Made by a program: the position numbers and the translations under genes. A stretch of 64,000 nt of DNA, taken from positions 1 to 64,000 of the forward strand of contig NZ_SGWV01000014.1 in the NCBI RefSeq assembly GCF_004216565.1, given 5' to 3'. The stretch comes from Sphaerotilus mobilis (GTDB lineage: Bacteria; Pseudomonadota; Gammaproteobacteria; Burkholderiales; Burkholderiaceae_C). Positions 36,451 to 46,442 of this stretch are shown here, piece by piece. Below the pieces are notes generated by a model. That model saw only the letters and a list, made by a program, of their open reading frames with translations. It was not told the origin of the DNA and did not search any database. Position 1 is the stretch's first letter. Every line of letters begins with the position of its first letter.

Positions 36451-39400
36451 TCACTCGCGCCGGTCGATCCGGTAGCGGCAATGGCCTTGCAAGCCCTGCC
36501 AGGCCACAAGCTGTCCGGTTGCCAGGTCCGTGACGTCGCCCTGGAGCGTCGCTGTGGTGCTTTCGGCCGGCCTCTGCCGGATGGCGATGTGCAGCGTCAG
36601 GCTGCCGCGCGTGAGCGACAGCTCGGCGCTGGGCCAGTGCGAGGGCAGGCTGGGCGAGACCGAGAAGCCCGTCGCGTCCATCTGCAGGCCGAAGATCGAT
36701 TCGATCGCCGCGCGGTGCATCCAGCTCGCGCTGCCGGTGTACCAGCTCCAGCCGGCTCGGCCAGCGTATGGCGCCTGGCTGTAGACGTCGCCGGCCATGG
36801 CGTAGGGCTCAGCCCCGTAGAGGGGGCCCAACACCGGGTCGGCGCTTCGGTGCGCCGGGCTGAGGTGGACCCAGCTGCGCCAGGCTGCGTCGGCGTGTTC
36901 GCGGGCCGCCACCGGATCGGTGGGCCGCAGACGCCGCGCCAGCGCGGCCTGCGCCATCAGGGCCCAGACCCCGGCATGCGAGTACTGGCCGCCGTTCTCG
37001 CGCACGCCGCTCGGGTAAGCCTGGATGTAGCCGGGGCTGGGTTCGGACTGGGCGAAAGGCGGATCGAGCAGCCGCACCAGCCCATGCACCGGGTCAACCA
37101 GGTGGCGCTGCGCGGCGGCCATCGCGGCGAGCTGGCGGTCGATCGGCGTCACGTCGGCGAACACCGACCAGGCCTGGGCGATCAGGTCGATGCGGGCCTC
37201 GGCGTTGCCGCTGGCGCCCAGCGGCGAGCCGTCGTCGAAGAAGGCGCGCCGGTACCACTGGCCGTCCCATGCCGGGCCGTCGAGCGCGGCGATCCAGCCG
37301 GTCAGCGCGTCCTGCCAGCGGTCGACCCGGACGGTGTCGCCTCGACCACGCGCGATCGGGATGAAGTCGCGCACCACGCAGCAGAGGAACCAGGCCAGCC
37401 AGACCGACTCGCCACGGCCTTCGTGGCCGACCCGGTTCATGCCGTCGTTCCAGTCGCCGCTGCCCATCAGCGGCAGGCCGTGCGCACCCGTGCCTAGGCT
37501 GCGGTCGATGGCGCGGGCGGCGTGTTCGTAGACGCTGGCGGTTTCGCTGCTGGCGTGGGGCGTCTCGTAGAGATCCTCGGCGCCCTCTGGGATCTCGCCA
37601 CCGACCAGGAAGGGCACGCGCTGGTCAAGCAGGCCGTCGTCGCCGATGCGGGCGAGGTGGTGCGCACAGGCGTGTGGCAGCCACAGCAGGTCGTCGGAGA
37701 AGCGCGTGCGCACCCCCGCGCCGCCCGGTGCGTGCCACCAGTGCTGCACGTCGCCGGCGGCGTACTGGCGCGAGGCGCACCGCAGGATCTGCTGGCGCAG
37801 CAGCGACGGGGCCGACCAGGCCAGCGCCAGGGCGTCCTGCAGTTGGTCACGGAAGCCGGTCGCACCGCCGGCCTGGGCGTGGCCGGCCTTGGCCCAGAGC
37901 CGACAGGCCACCGTCTGGTAGAGCAACCAGCGGTTGACCAGCGCGTCGAACAGCGGATCGGGCGTGCGCACCTCGACCGCGCCGAGCAGCGTGTCCCAGC
38001 GCGTCAAGGCGCTGTCCTGGCGCACGGCGGGGCTGACCTCGACGGCGGACTGCGCGAGCGCCAGCGCCGCCTCGGGCGTGTCGCCGTGGCCGATCAGGAA
38101 GACCCGCTCGACCTGTTCGCCGGGCGCGAGGTCGATGTCGATGGACAGCGCCGCGCACGGGTCCAGGCCCGCGCCGCTGCGCCGGCCCAGGGCGTCGGGC
38201 AGTACCAGCCGGCCGTCGTCGTCGATGAACTCGCGCCGGTCGCAGGTCCAGTCTGGACGCGATGCGCCGGGCTGCATCGTGAGGAAGGCGGTGGCGCCGC
38301 CGAATCCGTCGGCCTGCTCGGCCTGGGTCGCCAGCAGGACGGTCTGGCGCCCGGTCTGACGCACCGCCTGGAGTGGCCCGGTCAACACGGTGCTGAAGGC
38401 ATGCACCGCCGTGACGACGCTGGCCCGGTCGCTGCGGCGCGCGCCCAACAGCCACTCGACCAGGCCGACCAGGCGCAGTGCCAGCGGCCGGCCGTCCGAG
38501 CCGCTGCCACGGGGATGGCCGTGGTGTGCCAAGGTGACGCGGACCTGCTTGATGGAGAGGTCGGCATCGACGCACCAGGTCGCGCCGATGTGCAGTTCCT
38601 GGCCGTCGTGTTCGATGCAATGCTCGATGCGGCTGCTGCCCTGGCCGTGGCCGATCCGGTAGAGCGCCTGGGCGTCGCCCCATGCCGAAGGCGCCACGCT
38701 CCAGCAACGGCCGCTGTCACGCAGCTGCAGCAAGAACCACTCGCCCGGCGGGTCCGCCACGGCGTCGTTGGACCAGGCGGTGATCTGGTGCAGCCGGCTG
38801 TTGGTGGCCCAGGTGCTGCCCGCACCACTCTCGCTGTGCAGGCAGCCGAAGTCGGGGTTGGCCAGCACGTTGATCCAGGGCCGCATCGGTCGCAGGAGCG
38901 GGCCGACGTCGAAGCGGAACTCACCGCTGTCGGGCTCGACATGGCCGGTGGTCGGGACCCAGGCGGTCCGGGCAGCGCCATGGCCGACCGCAAGGCTCGC
39001 CACGCGGCGCCGCAGGGCGCGGTCGCGGTCGTGTTGCAGCAGCCATTCCTGAACGTGGTGCAGCAGCGGCCGGCCGTCGCTGACGAGGCTCACCCGGGCG
39101 CCGCTGCGCAGCGTCTGGCGATCGCATGTGTCGAGGTCATTGGCGTGCACCAGGTGGATCGCCGTGCGGCTGGTCTGACCCGGCACGGCCGTGTCGGCAC
39201 CGTGGCGCTCGGCCAGGGCCTTCAGCTCGTGGTGCAGGGTCATGTGGTACGACGCCAGCTCGGTGTCGATCACGATCAGGTCGCAGGCCACGCCCGCCCA
39301 GGACCAGCCCCGCAGCGCCTGTGCCAGCGTGCGCACCAGCCCCAGCCCGGCCAGCGCGCCGACGCTCACCAGGATCCACGGCCGGTCGCCGGAGATGCCC

Positions 39401-42400
39401 AAGCGCCACAAGCGGCGGCGGTCGCGTGGGTCCAGGCTGTCGTCTGGCAAGCCGACGTGCTCGTCACCCGCGCCTGTTCCCGCGCCCGTTCCCGCGCCCA
39501 TGACGGCGACATCGGTCTGCCAGCGGCTCAGCGTCGACACCAGCGCGGTGGTCAGCGCCTGCACCGCCGCGACCGATTCCGCGCCCATCGCCAGGCTGCG
39601 CAGCCGGATGCCCGCCAGCGTGGACGACATCAGTGAGGCGCGCCGCACATGCTCGTGCTGGCGGTACTTGTCGACCATCGCCAGCACGGTCGCCGCCTGG
39701 GTGGCGATGGCGGTGGCAAAGGTCACGCGCGCCTTGCCGTGGGCGGGGATGCGCAGGGTGGTGGCCAGCACGCAGACCGGGTCCAGCCCGGTGTCCAGCG
39801 TGCGCTCGTCCGGTCCGGCACGCTGCAGCAGGCCTTGCGGGCGGTCGACGCGGCCGGGCCGGCCCAGCCAGGCCAGCCGGCTGGTCTGGACCCCCAGGGC
39901 CAGCGGCGCGGGCTCGCAGGCGGCCAGGAAGTGGGCCAGGTGCACGGGCGACTCCTGCACCAGCCGGGCCTTGCGTTCGAACAGCAGCGCGCGGGTTGCC
40001 GGCCGCCAGCGGGCGCTGACAAAGAGGTTGCCGAAGGCCGGGTGGGCCTCGTCGGCGCGCGGGTCGGCCAGGCTGATGTCGAAGGCCGACAGCAACTCGA
40101 TCTCGATGGCCATGTCGCTCAGGTTGCGCCATTCGACCTGCCGGAACTCGATGTCGTCCTCGGGGCTGACCCAGACCGTGGTCTGCGCCTGCAGGTCCGG
40201 CCATTCGGCCTCGAAGGTGACGCGGTCGGCATGGAAGACGCTGCGGTAGACCGCTTGCGGATCGGGTGCCGGATGGGCGGTCAGCGAGACCAGTCCGGCC
40301 GGGCCCGACGGGGTTGCGGGCGGTGTTGGCGCCGGCCCCACCAGCTCCTGCGCCAAGCGTTCCAGCAGCCCGGCCGGCTCGGGCGCTGGTGCGGCCCGTC
40401 GCAGGTAGAGGAAGCTGCCGTGGGCATCGCGCAGCGCATCGTCGCGCTCGCGGTGGATGGCGACCGTGTCCCAGTGGCCGGTGCCGCAGCCGTTGGCCCG
40501 CAGCGTGATGCCGAGCCGGCCGTTGCCAAAGGCATGGGTGGGCTCGACCGCCGATGCGCCGGGCAGAACCTCGCGGAACAGCACCGGCGCGCGCACCTCG
40601 GCCGCGGGCGATGCCGGCAACGCGGGCGGCGCTGACAGCGACGAGACCTCGCGCGGCGGCTGCTCGTGCAGCAGCGAGGCCACCGCATCCAGGTGCGGAT
40701 CGGCCATGCCCCAGCGCTGCGCCAGGCCGTCCAGCAGCACGTTGGCCAGCGCAACGATGGTCATGCCTTGGTGGTGGGCCATGAAGGTGGCGACCGGCGT
40801 GGCGCGGGTCTGGCCGCTTTCCAGCACGGTCAGCCGGGTGGGGGTGTGGTCCAACGCGTCGACGAAGCCGCAGGCGCCGCGGGCGGACAGGTCTTCGAGC
40901 GCCATCAGGTTCAGGCAAGCCAGGTGCGGCACCAGCTGCGCGGCCAGCGCGCTGGCGTAGGGCGCCACGACCAGCTCGTCGGGCGGCGTGCGGCGCAGGG
41001 CCAGACGGGGCACGCCTTGGGGCGCGTACTGGTAGGTCAGCGTGTGGTCACGTCCGGCGTGGGCGCATTCGGAGATGCCCCAGGGCACGTGGTGCGCCTG
41101 GCCGTAGGCGATCTGCTCGCGGATGGCTGAGTCGCAGGCTTCGCGCAGCACGCTGCCTTGGGGTTCGGCGAGCACCAGCGTGGGCATCAGGTACTCGAAC
41201 ATCGAGCCCGACCACGACCGCAGCGCGCAGCGGCTGCCCAGCGCATAGAACGGCCGGCCGAGCGCCGCCCAGTGCGCCACCGGCACGTCGCCCTTGGCGA
41301 TGGCCAGCAGGCTGGTCAGGCGCGATTCCGAGGCCAGCAGGTCGTAGAAGCCGGCATCGAGCTGCTGTTCGGCGACCCGGTAGCCAATGTGCAGCAGGCG
41401 CCGCTTGCGGTGGTGCAGGAAGGCGAAGTCGGCCTCCCAGGCGAGCCGCTGGCAGCGTGCGGACAACGTCGTCAGGCGCGCCGCCAGCGCCGAGCGCTGT
41501 GCGACGGGCCAGGGCTCGGGCAACTCGTCCAGGCAGGCCTGGGCGACCGCCAGCAGGTGGCTGCAGAGGTTGCCGCTGTCCACCGTCGAGACGTACATCG
41601 GCAGCAGCGGCGTGGCCTGCGCGGTGTCGTACCAGTTGAGGAAATGGCCGCGGTGGCGCGCCAGCCGGTCGAGCGTGTCGAGGGTGGCCTCCAGCCGGCT
41701 GGCCAGCTCGGCCGAGTCGATCCAGCCGAAGGACCGGGCGCAAGCCGCGCTCAGCAGGTAGAGGCCGATGTTGGTTGGCGAGGTGCGCCGGGCCACCACG
41801 TCCTGCGGATCGGTCTGCAGGTTGTCGGGTGGCAGGTGGTGGTCGGCCGGGCCAACGCAGCGCTCGAACAGCCGCCAGCTGTCGCGCGCCACGCCGTGCA
41901 GGTAGTGACGCCCGGTCGTCGACAGGGCCAGGGCCTCGCGGCGTGGACGCGGACGGCTGACCCAGCGGGTCCAGACGGGTGTGCCCAGCCAGGCCAGCGA
42001 CCAGCCGATCGCCCAGGCTGCGGCGCTGGCCTGTCCCTTGCCGGCACCCCCGGGCGCGCAACCCAGCCAGGCCGGTGCCGCCAGGACCAGCCCCGTGGCT
42101 CCTAGCATGACCACGGCCAGCGCCGAAGCTGGCGCATGGGTGACGACCAGGTCGCGCAGATGCAGGCTGGCACGTGACTGCGCGCTGGGCAGCCACTGCA
42201 GCAGGTGACGCCGGCTGACCAGCAGCCGGTGCAGCGCGCGCAGCACGGCGTCCAGCCCGTCAAGCGCATGCTGCTGCAACATCGCCAGATGCCACAGGCC
42301 ACCGCCGGCCACCCGCAGCAGGTCGTCGCCGACATGGCGCAGGTGGTGTCGCCAGGCGTGGCTGGTGTCGCTGGGCACGGCTGCGGCCAGGGCGCCCAGC

Positions 42401-45114
42401 AACGGTCCGGCCGTGAAGGCGGCCAGGGCCAGCCACAGCGCCGCCGCCGGGCCGAGGGCACGCATCGCGCCGTCGCCATCGAGGGCCGTCAGGGCCATGC
42501 CCACGCTCAGCACGACCAGCGCCCAGGTGGCAGGCGCGACCAGCGAGCGGCGCAGGTTGTCGACCATCTTCCAGCGGTTGACCGCCTTCATCGGGTAGCG
42601 GCCCGGGCGCAACAGGATGGGCAGCAATTGCCAGTCGCCACGGGTCCAGCGGTGCAGCCGGGCGGCGGCCAGGTCGGCGTGGAAGGGCGCTTCCTCGATC
42701 AGCGCGATGTCGCTGACCAGCGCGCAGCGCGCCAGCGAGCCTTCCAGCAGGTCGTGGCTCAGCACCTGTCCGTCCGGCAGGCGCCCGGCCAGCACGGCAA
42801 ACATGGCAGCGACGTTGAGCAGGCCCTTGCCGCTGAAGGTGCCCTCGTCGTGCACGTCCTGGTAGACCTCGGACGAGGCCGCGCTGTACGGGTCCAGCCC
42901 GCATTGGCCGGCGAACAGGGCATGGAAGGGCGTGACCGCATCGGCTTGCGGCAGCGGTGTGGCCACGCGCGGCTGCAGGATGCCGTAGCCGCGCACCACC
43001 CGGCGCCCGCTGGCGTCGAGCTGCGGCGCGTTGGCCGGATGCGCGGCGATGCCCACCAGCTCGCGCAGCCGGCCCGGCGGCAGTTGCGTGTCGCTGTCGA
43101 GCGTGACCAGGTGGCGCGTGAACGCCGTCGGACGCGACAGCGCGCCCAGGTCAACGAAGGCCGAGACATCGCCCGTGGCCAGCGCCTGCACCAGTTGTTC
43201 GAGCTTGCCGCGCTTGCGCTCCCAGCCGATCCAGGCCTGTTCGCTGGCGCTGTGCGTGCGCGGCCGGTGCAGCAGCAGGAAGGTCGGCGATGGCGGATTG
43301 GTTGCGCAGGGCTCGGTGCTGACGGCCGGCGGATGCAGCCGGTTCAGCGCCTCGATGCCCGCGCGAGCGGCGCTCAGCTGGTCGGCGTCGGCTGGCAAGC
43401 TGGCGCTGGCCGCGTCGGGCCAGTCGGTCAGCAGGGCGAACTGGGCATGGGCTTCCGGATTGGCCAGATGGTGTCGGCGCAGGCCGCGCAGCTGCGCGGC
43501 GAGCGTCGCCGCGTCGCCCAGCATCGTCGGCACCACCACGAGCACGCGCTGGCTGGCCGGCAGGCCCCGGGCATAGGCGCAGCGCGGCAGGCGGCGAGGG
43601 CGGGTCGACTCGCTGATCAGCCGGTGGATCACCGCGATCACGGCCTCCGAGGCCGGGAAGGCCATCAACGCGGCGAACACGGCGGCCAGTGCCATGCTGG
43701 CACTGCTGCCGGCCGGGCCGAGGGGCGTGACAGGCATGAAGGGCAACAGCCAAGCCACCAGCGTCACGCTGCCGCCGGCCACCGTCGCCAGATAGGCCGG
43801 CAGGGCCAGCTTGGGCGCGAGACGGCGCCAGATGGCGGCGACCGGTTCGCGCAGGCCGAGCGCGCGCACCAGCGCCGGCCGACCGTCACCCGTCAGCCAG
43901 TGGCTGGCCAGCGTCAGGCGCACGTCGTGCGGGTCCTCAGGCGTCCGCATCCGGTCGAGCAGGGTGCGCGCCACGGCGGCCTCGTCGTGTCCGCTGCGGC
44001 GGGCCAACTGCTCGATGCCGTGCAGGGTCAGATCGCGGCTGGCGCTGTCCTCGGCCTCGAACACCGGCGAGGCCAGCATGGCCTGCATCAGCACACTGGT
44101 GCGGCCGATCAGGTCCGGCCAGTCGGCATCGGCCACCGCTCGCAGCGAGCGCACCGCATTGCTGACACTGAGGTTGTCGGCCGTCTGGTCGGCGCGCTGC
44201 TGTTCCAGCAGCACGGCCGGTTGCGGCAGCACCCGCTGCAGCCAGCTGCGGTGGCGGCTGGCCGGGTGCAGGCTGCCGGAACTGCCGATGTCGTGCAGCC
44301 GTTGCGCCATCTGGGCCAGGAAGGCCGCACCGGCGCCGCGCCGGTTCAGCCGTGCCAGCAGCGGGTCCAGCCAGGTCGAGCTGTCCGGGCCGTGGCCGCC
44401 GTCCGGCGCATGGCCGATGTGGTCACAGCAGCGGTTGGCCAGCTCGCGGGCGGCCTTGTTGGTGGCGACCCGTTCGGCCAGGCGGCGCAGGTTTTCGATG
44501 AGCACCACCCGCAGCGTGGTGGGCAGGGCCCACAGCTCGCGCAGGCTCAGCGGACGGGTCTCCTGGTAGGCGTTCAGGAAGTGGACCAGCAGGTCCTCGT
44601 CGAAGGCGCCGTCGGTGTGGGCCACATGGGCCCAGGCCACGCCATAGATGCGCGGCAGGCCGGCCAGCGGCGGATCGACCAGCACCGGCAGGCTGCGGAA
44701 GTAGCGCCTCGGCAGGCCGTCGTGCACGGCCTGGAGCTGGGCCTCGATCAGGTGGAAGTTGTCGAGCAGCCATTCGGCCGCCGGGCTGACGTCATGGCCG
44801 GTGGCGGCCTGGGTGCCGATGAAGTCGTGCGCCTGTCGCAGCACCCGCACGTTGCTCTTCAAGCGAGGCACGAAGGTGGGCGTGAAGACCGCCGCCAGCG
44901 CCCGCCACGGCGCCAGCGGACGGTCGGCCGGCGGCAGGATGCGGTGGGTCACACCCAGGCTGCGGCCGTGCTGGGCGAAACGCTCGCGGCCGAACAGCTC
45001 GGCCCGGATCGGTGGCAGCAGCAGCCCCGGGCTGGCCTCGCTGCCATCGAGCATGGCAGACAACGCGGGTGGCACCCCGCCAGGGACCAGCCGCCACCAC
45101 GCGAGGTCGGCCAC
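36451..45114 (-). CDS. ndvB: Cyclic beta-1,2-glucan synthase (NdvB/ChvB-like)
   Basis: A 2,887-residue inner-membrane enzyme, full family length. N-terminal helices (near residues 445-490) are followed by the GT84 glycosyltransferase domain with LDSDTQLPPG near residue 672 and RWTRGDWQ near 823, then more helices near 870-1050. A glycoamylase-like region starts near 1115, and the C-terminal GH94 phosphorylase-like module contains GSGDWNDGMNRVG near 2558. It would start, elongate, cyclise and trim periplasmic beta-1,2-glucan. GTG is the only plausible start (45114). A small membrane-protein gene ends 15 bp upstream. A GTGA-type repeat tract lies near residue 1875. Confidence 0.93.
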   Translation of the reverse strand: MADLAWWRLVPGGVPPALSAMLDGSEASPGLLLPPIRAELFGRERFAQHGRSLGVTHRILPPADRPLAPWRALAAVFTPTFVPRLKSNVRVLRQAHDFIGTQAATGHDVSPAAEWLLDNFHLIEAQLQAVHDGLPRRYFRSLPVLVDPPLAGLPRIYGVAWAHVAHTDGAFDEDLLVHFLNAYQETRPLSLRELWALPTTLRVVLIENLRRLAERVATNKAARELANRCCDHIGHAPDGGHGPDSSTWLDPLLARLNRRGAGAAFLAQMAQRLHDIGSSGSLHPASRHRSWLQRVLPQPAVLLEQQRADQTADNLSVSNAVRSLRAVADADWPDLIGRTSVLMQAMLASPVFEAEDSASRDLTLHGIEQLARRSGHDEAAVARTLLDRMRTPEDPHDVRLTLASHWLTGDGRPALVRALGLREPVAAIWRRLAPKLALPAYLATVAGGSVTLVAWLLPFMPVTPLGPAGSSASMALAAVFAALMAFPASEAVIAVIHRLISESTRPRRLPRCAYARGLPASQRVLVVVPTMLGDAATLAAQLRGLRRHHLANPEAHAQFALLTDWPDAASASLPADADQLSAARAGIEALNRLHPPAVSTEPCATNPPSPTFLLLHRPRTHSASEQAWIGWERKRGKLEQLVQALATGDVSAFVDLGALSRPTAFTRHLVTLDSDTQLPPGRLRELVGIAAHPANAPQLDASGRRVVRGYGILQPRVATPLPQADAVTPFHALFAGQCGLDPYSAASSEVYQDVHDEGTFSGKGLLNVAAMFAVLAGRLPDGQVLSHDLLEGSLARCALVSDIALIEEAPFHADLAAARLHRWTRGDWQLLPILLRPGRYPMKAVNRWKMVDNLRRSLVAPATWALVVLSVGMALTALDGDGAMRALGPAAALWLALAAFTAGPLLGALAAAVPSDTSHAWRHHLRHVGDDLLRVAGGGLWHLAMLQQHALDGLDAVLRALHRLLVSRRHLLQWLPSAQSRASLHLRDLVVTHAPASALAVVMLGATGLVLAAPAWLGCAPGGAGKGQASAAAWAIGWSLAWLGTPVWTRWVSRPRPRREALALSTTGRHYLHGVARDSWRLFERCVGPADHHLPPDNLQTDPQDVVARRTSPTNIGLYLLSAACARSFGWIDSAELASRLEATLDTLDRLARHRGHFLNWYDTAQATPLLPMYVSTVDSGNLCSHLLAVAQACLDELPEPWPVAQRSALAARLTTLSARCQRLAWEADFAFLHHRKRRLLHIGYRVAEQQLDAGFYDLLASESRLTSLLAIAKGDVPVAHWAALGRPFYALGSRCALRSWSGSMFEYLMPTLVLAEPQGSVLREACDSAIREQIAYGQAHHVPWGISECAHAGRDHTLTYQYAPQGVPRLALRRTPPDELVVAPYASALAAQLVPHLACLNLMALEDLSARGACGFVDALDHTPTRLTVLESGQTRATPVATFMAHHQGMTIVALANVLLDGLAQRWGMADPHLDAVASLLHEQPPREVSSLSAPPALPASPAAEVRAPVLFREVLPGASAVEPTHAFGNGRLGITLRANGCGTGHWDTVAIHRERDDALRDAHGSFLYLRRAAPAPEPAGLLERLAQELVGPAPTPPATPSGPAGLVSLTAHPAPDPQAVYRSVFHADRVTFEAEWPDLQAQTTVWVSPEDDIEFRQVEWRNLSDMAIEIELLSAFDISLADPRADEAHPAFGNLFVSARWRPATRALLFERKARLVQESPVHLAHFLAACEPAPLALGVQTSRLAWLGRPGRVDRPQGLLQRAGPDERTLDTGLDPVCVLATTLRIPAHGKARVTFATAIATQAATVLAMVDKYRQHEHVRRASLMSSTLAGIRLRSLAMGAESVAAVQALTTALVSTLSRWQTDVAVMGAGTGAGTGAGDEHVGLPDDSLDPRDRRRLWRLGISGDRPWILVSVGALAGLGLVRTLAQALRGWSWAGVACDLIVIDTELASYHMTLHHELKALAERHGADTAVPGQTSRTAIHLVHANDLDTCDRQTLRSGARVSLVSDGRPLLHHVQEWLLQHDRDRALRRRVASLAVGHGAARTAWVPTTGHVEPDSGEFRFDVGPLLRPMRPWINVLANPDFGCLHSESGAGSTWATNSRLHQITAWSNDAVADPPGEWFLLQLRDSGRCWSVAPSAWGDAQALYRIGHGQGSSRIEHCIEHDGQELHIGATWCVDADLSIKQVRVTLAHHGHPRGSGSDGRPLALRLVGLVEWLLGARRSDRASVVTAVHAFSTVLTGPLQAVRQTGRQTVLLATQAEQADGFGGATAFLTMQPGASRPDWTCDRREFIDDDGRLVLPDALGRRSGAGLDPCAALSIDIDLAPGEQVERVFLIGHGDTPEAALALAQSAVEVSPAVRQDSALTRWDTLLGAVEVRTPDPLFDALVNRWLLYQTVACRLWAKAGHAQAGGATGFRDQLQDALALAWSAPSLLRQQILRCASRQYAAGDVQHWWHAPGGAGVRTRFSDDLLWLPHACAHHLARIGDDGLLDQRVPFLVGGEIPEGAEDLYETPHASSETASVYEHAARAIDRSLGTGAHGLPLMGSGDWNDGMNRVGHEGRGESVWLAWFLCCVVRDFIPIARGRGDTVRVDRWQDALTGWIAALDGPAWDGQWYRRAFFDDGSPLGASGNAEARIDLIAQAWSVFADVTPIDRQLAAMAAAQRHLVDPVHGLVRLLDPPFAQSEPSPGYIQAYPSGVRENGGQYSHAGVWALMAQAALARRLRPTDPVAAREHADAAWRSWVHLSPAHRSADPVLGPLYGAEPYAMAGDVYSQAPYAGRAGWSWYTGSASWMHRAAIESIFGLQMDATGFSVSPSLPSHWPSAELSLTRGSLTLHIAIRQRPAESTTATLQGDVTDLATGQLVAWQGLQGHCRYRIDRRE
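39476..39499 (-). repeat. 12-bp tandem repeat inside the glucan synthase gene
   Basis: Two exact adjacent copies of GTTCCCGCGCCC (plus strand), with a degenerate third copy beside them. In the protein they code for a GAGTGAGTGAG linker. Length may vary between strains by whole units without shifting the frame. Confidence 0.85.
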
Positions 45115-45129
45115 CGCTCAGGCCATCGC

Positions 45130-45378
45130 TCAGGCCACCAGCGACAACAGCAGGGCCAGCCCGGCCAGCGTGATCAGGCTGGTGACGACATGCCCGGCGG
45201 CATAGCCGGTGATGCCAGCCAGGACGCAGTGCAGCCCGAACCAGCGACCCTTCAGGTGGGCGCAGACCCGCAGGTGTTCGCCCAGCGCCTTCAACTCGCC
45301 CGGCGAGGTTGCGCCGTCGTCGCCTTCGCAGGCGGTGCTCCAGGTTGGCGCGTGGGCGTGGGGAAGGTCGGCCATCAT
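45130..45378 (-). CDS. Small two-helix membrane protein upstream of ndvB
   Basis: An 82-residue protein with a hydrophilic N-terminal half (PGELKALGEHLRVCAHLKGRW) and two hydrophobic segments at the C-terminus (FGLHCVLAGITGYAAGHVV and LITLAGLALLLSLVA). Tandem ATGs at 45378 and 45375 are possible starts. It sits between a small basic protein gene (10 bp) and the glucan synthase gene (15 bp) on the same strand, so the three probably form one operon. No family was recognised. Confidence 0.65.
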   Translation of the reverse strand: MMADLPHAHAPTWSTACEGDDGATSPGELKALGEHLRVCAHLKGRWFGLHCVLAGITGYAAGHVVTSLITLAGLALLLSLVA

Positions 45379-45388
45379 GGCCGTGCCT

Positions 45389-45520
45389 TCAACGTCGACC
45401 CTTGGTGCGTTCGGCCGGCGCGTGCATCACGACCGGCGCGCTGGCCGTCGGGACGACCACCCGGGCCGGGTCCTTCTTGGGCTTCTTCGCTTCCTTGTTG
45501 CCGCGCTGTGACTTGGACAT
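45389..45520 (-). CDS. 43-residue basic protein (MSKSQRGNKEAKKPKK type)
   Basis: A very short gene with a strong ribosome site (AGGAGGT six bases before the ATG at 45520). The product starts MSKSQRGNKEAKKPKKDP and ends ERTKGRR; the Lys/Arg-rich start resembles a widespread uncharacterised small-protein family in proteobacteria (recalled, not searched). It is the first gene of the putative operon leading to ndvB, and a palindrome shared with the Crp/Fnr cluster lies 67-80 bp upstream. Function unknown. Confidence 0.7.
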   Translation of the reverse strand: MSKSQRGNKEAKKPKKDPARVVVPTASAPVVMHAPAERTKGRR

Positions 45521-45586
45521 CGGGACCTCCTGGGCCTTGTACGTGGATCGGTCCTGGCGTTCTACACGGCGGTATCGGCGCTGTCG

Positions 45587-45600
45587 GTGCGCTGCCGTAC
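45587..45600. promoter_or_regulatory. Palindrome GTGCG-CTGC-CGTAC upstream of the ndvB operon
   Basis: An inverted repeat with one mismatch to GTGCG-N4-CGCAC, followed by A. Its centre is 74 bp upstream of the 43-residue gene. It is one of six similar sites between 45.5 and 50.6 kb; its spacer differs from the others. Confidence 0.5.
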
Positions 45601-45626
45601 ACAGCCCACGCAGAGCACCAGGACGG

Positions 45627-46349
45627 TCAGCGCCTCGGCCGGGCCGGCAACAGGCGCGCGTACTCGCGCCGCACCACGTCGTAGCACTCGCAGCTGCGTC
45701 GCTCCAGAGCGGCCCGGTCCAGCACCGTGATCTGGCCGCGCCGGTAGCGGATCAAGCCGGCGGCTTGCAGGTCCAGCGCCGTGGCGGTGATGCCCTCGCG
45801 GCGCACGCCCAGCGCGCCGGCGATCTGCTCCTGGGTGAGGGTCAGCGCCATGCGGTCCAGCCGATCGAGGTTTTGCAAAAGCCAGCGGCAGAGCTGCTGG
45901 TCCAGCGTGTGATGGCGGATGCAGACGGCCGTCTGCGCCATCTGGGCGATGGCCGCCTGGGCGTAGCGCAGCAGCAGGTGCATCACGTCGCGGGATCGCT
46001 CGAAGGTTTCCAGCATCACGGTTGCCGGCAGGCGGCAGGCCAGGCCCGGGCTGAGGACCACCGCGCGGCTAGGCGTTGATGCGCCGCCCATGAACAGCGC
46101 CATGCCGATCAGGCCCTCTCGGCCAACCTGCGCGATCTCGGTCGAACTGCCGTTGTGGAGCACTTGCCGAACCGAGACGATGCAGGTGAACGGGAACACC
46201 ACATGGGCGGGTCGCTCGCCGGGCTGGTAGAGCACCTGGCCTGCCGTCAGCTCGATGTCCTCCAGCCTGTCCTGCCAGCGCAGGTAGTCCGCTTCGGGCA
46301 GGGCAGCCAGCAGGCCATTCATCAGGTGGAGGTCGGAAATGGCGAGCAC
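45627..46349 (-). CDS. Crp/Fnr-family regulator, paralogue 1
   Basis: A 240-residue regulator with a cNMP-type beta-roll sensor and a C-terminal helix-turn-helix (TQEQIAGALGVRREGITATALDLQAAGLIRY). There are no FNR cluster cysteines. It ends CECYDVVRREYARLLP. GTG at 46349, preceded by GAGGAAG, is chosen over the ATG at 46322, which lacks a ribosome site. It is closely related to the regulator at 49.7-50.5 kb, sharing PSRAVV, HLLLRY, QMAQTAVC, LDQQLCRWLL and GVRREG. Two palindromic sites lie in the 141-bp gap to the divergent diguanylate cyclase gene. Confidence 0.88.
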   Translation of the reverse strand: MLAISDLHLMNGLLAALPEADYLRWQDRLEDIELTAGQVLYQPGERPAHVVFPFTCIVSVRQVLHNGSSTEIAQVGREGLIGMALFMGGASTPSRAVVLSPGLACRLPATVMLETFERSRDVMHLLLRYAQAAIAQMAQTAVCIRHHTLDQQLCRWLLQNLDRLDRMALTLTQEQIAGALGVRREGITATALDLQAAGLIRYRRGQITVLDRAALERRSCECYDVVRREYARLLPARPRR

Positions 46350-46377
46350 GGACTTCCTCGTGGGGGCGCGTGACAGC

Positions 46378-46391
46378 GTGCGCCAGCGCAC
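46378..46391. promoter_or_regulatory. Palindrome GTGCG-CCAG-CGCAC, site B
   Basis: A perfect 5-4-5 inverted repeat between Crp/Fnr paralogue 1 (centre 35 bp upstream of its GTG) and the divergent diguanylate cyclase gene. Confidence 0.6.
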
Positions 46392-46442
46392 CGAGTGTGC
46401 GCCCAACGGGCCCGGACCAGGTCGATACCGCCCGGCTCATCT

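Noticed and set aside
42205-45684. A 1,159-codon plus-strand open frame opposite the glucan synthase gene
   Set aside because: The composition is Gln/Arg/Gly-rich as in other antisense frames here, with no domain and no ribosome site; the minus-strand enzyme is full length and well conserved.
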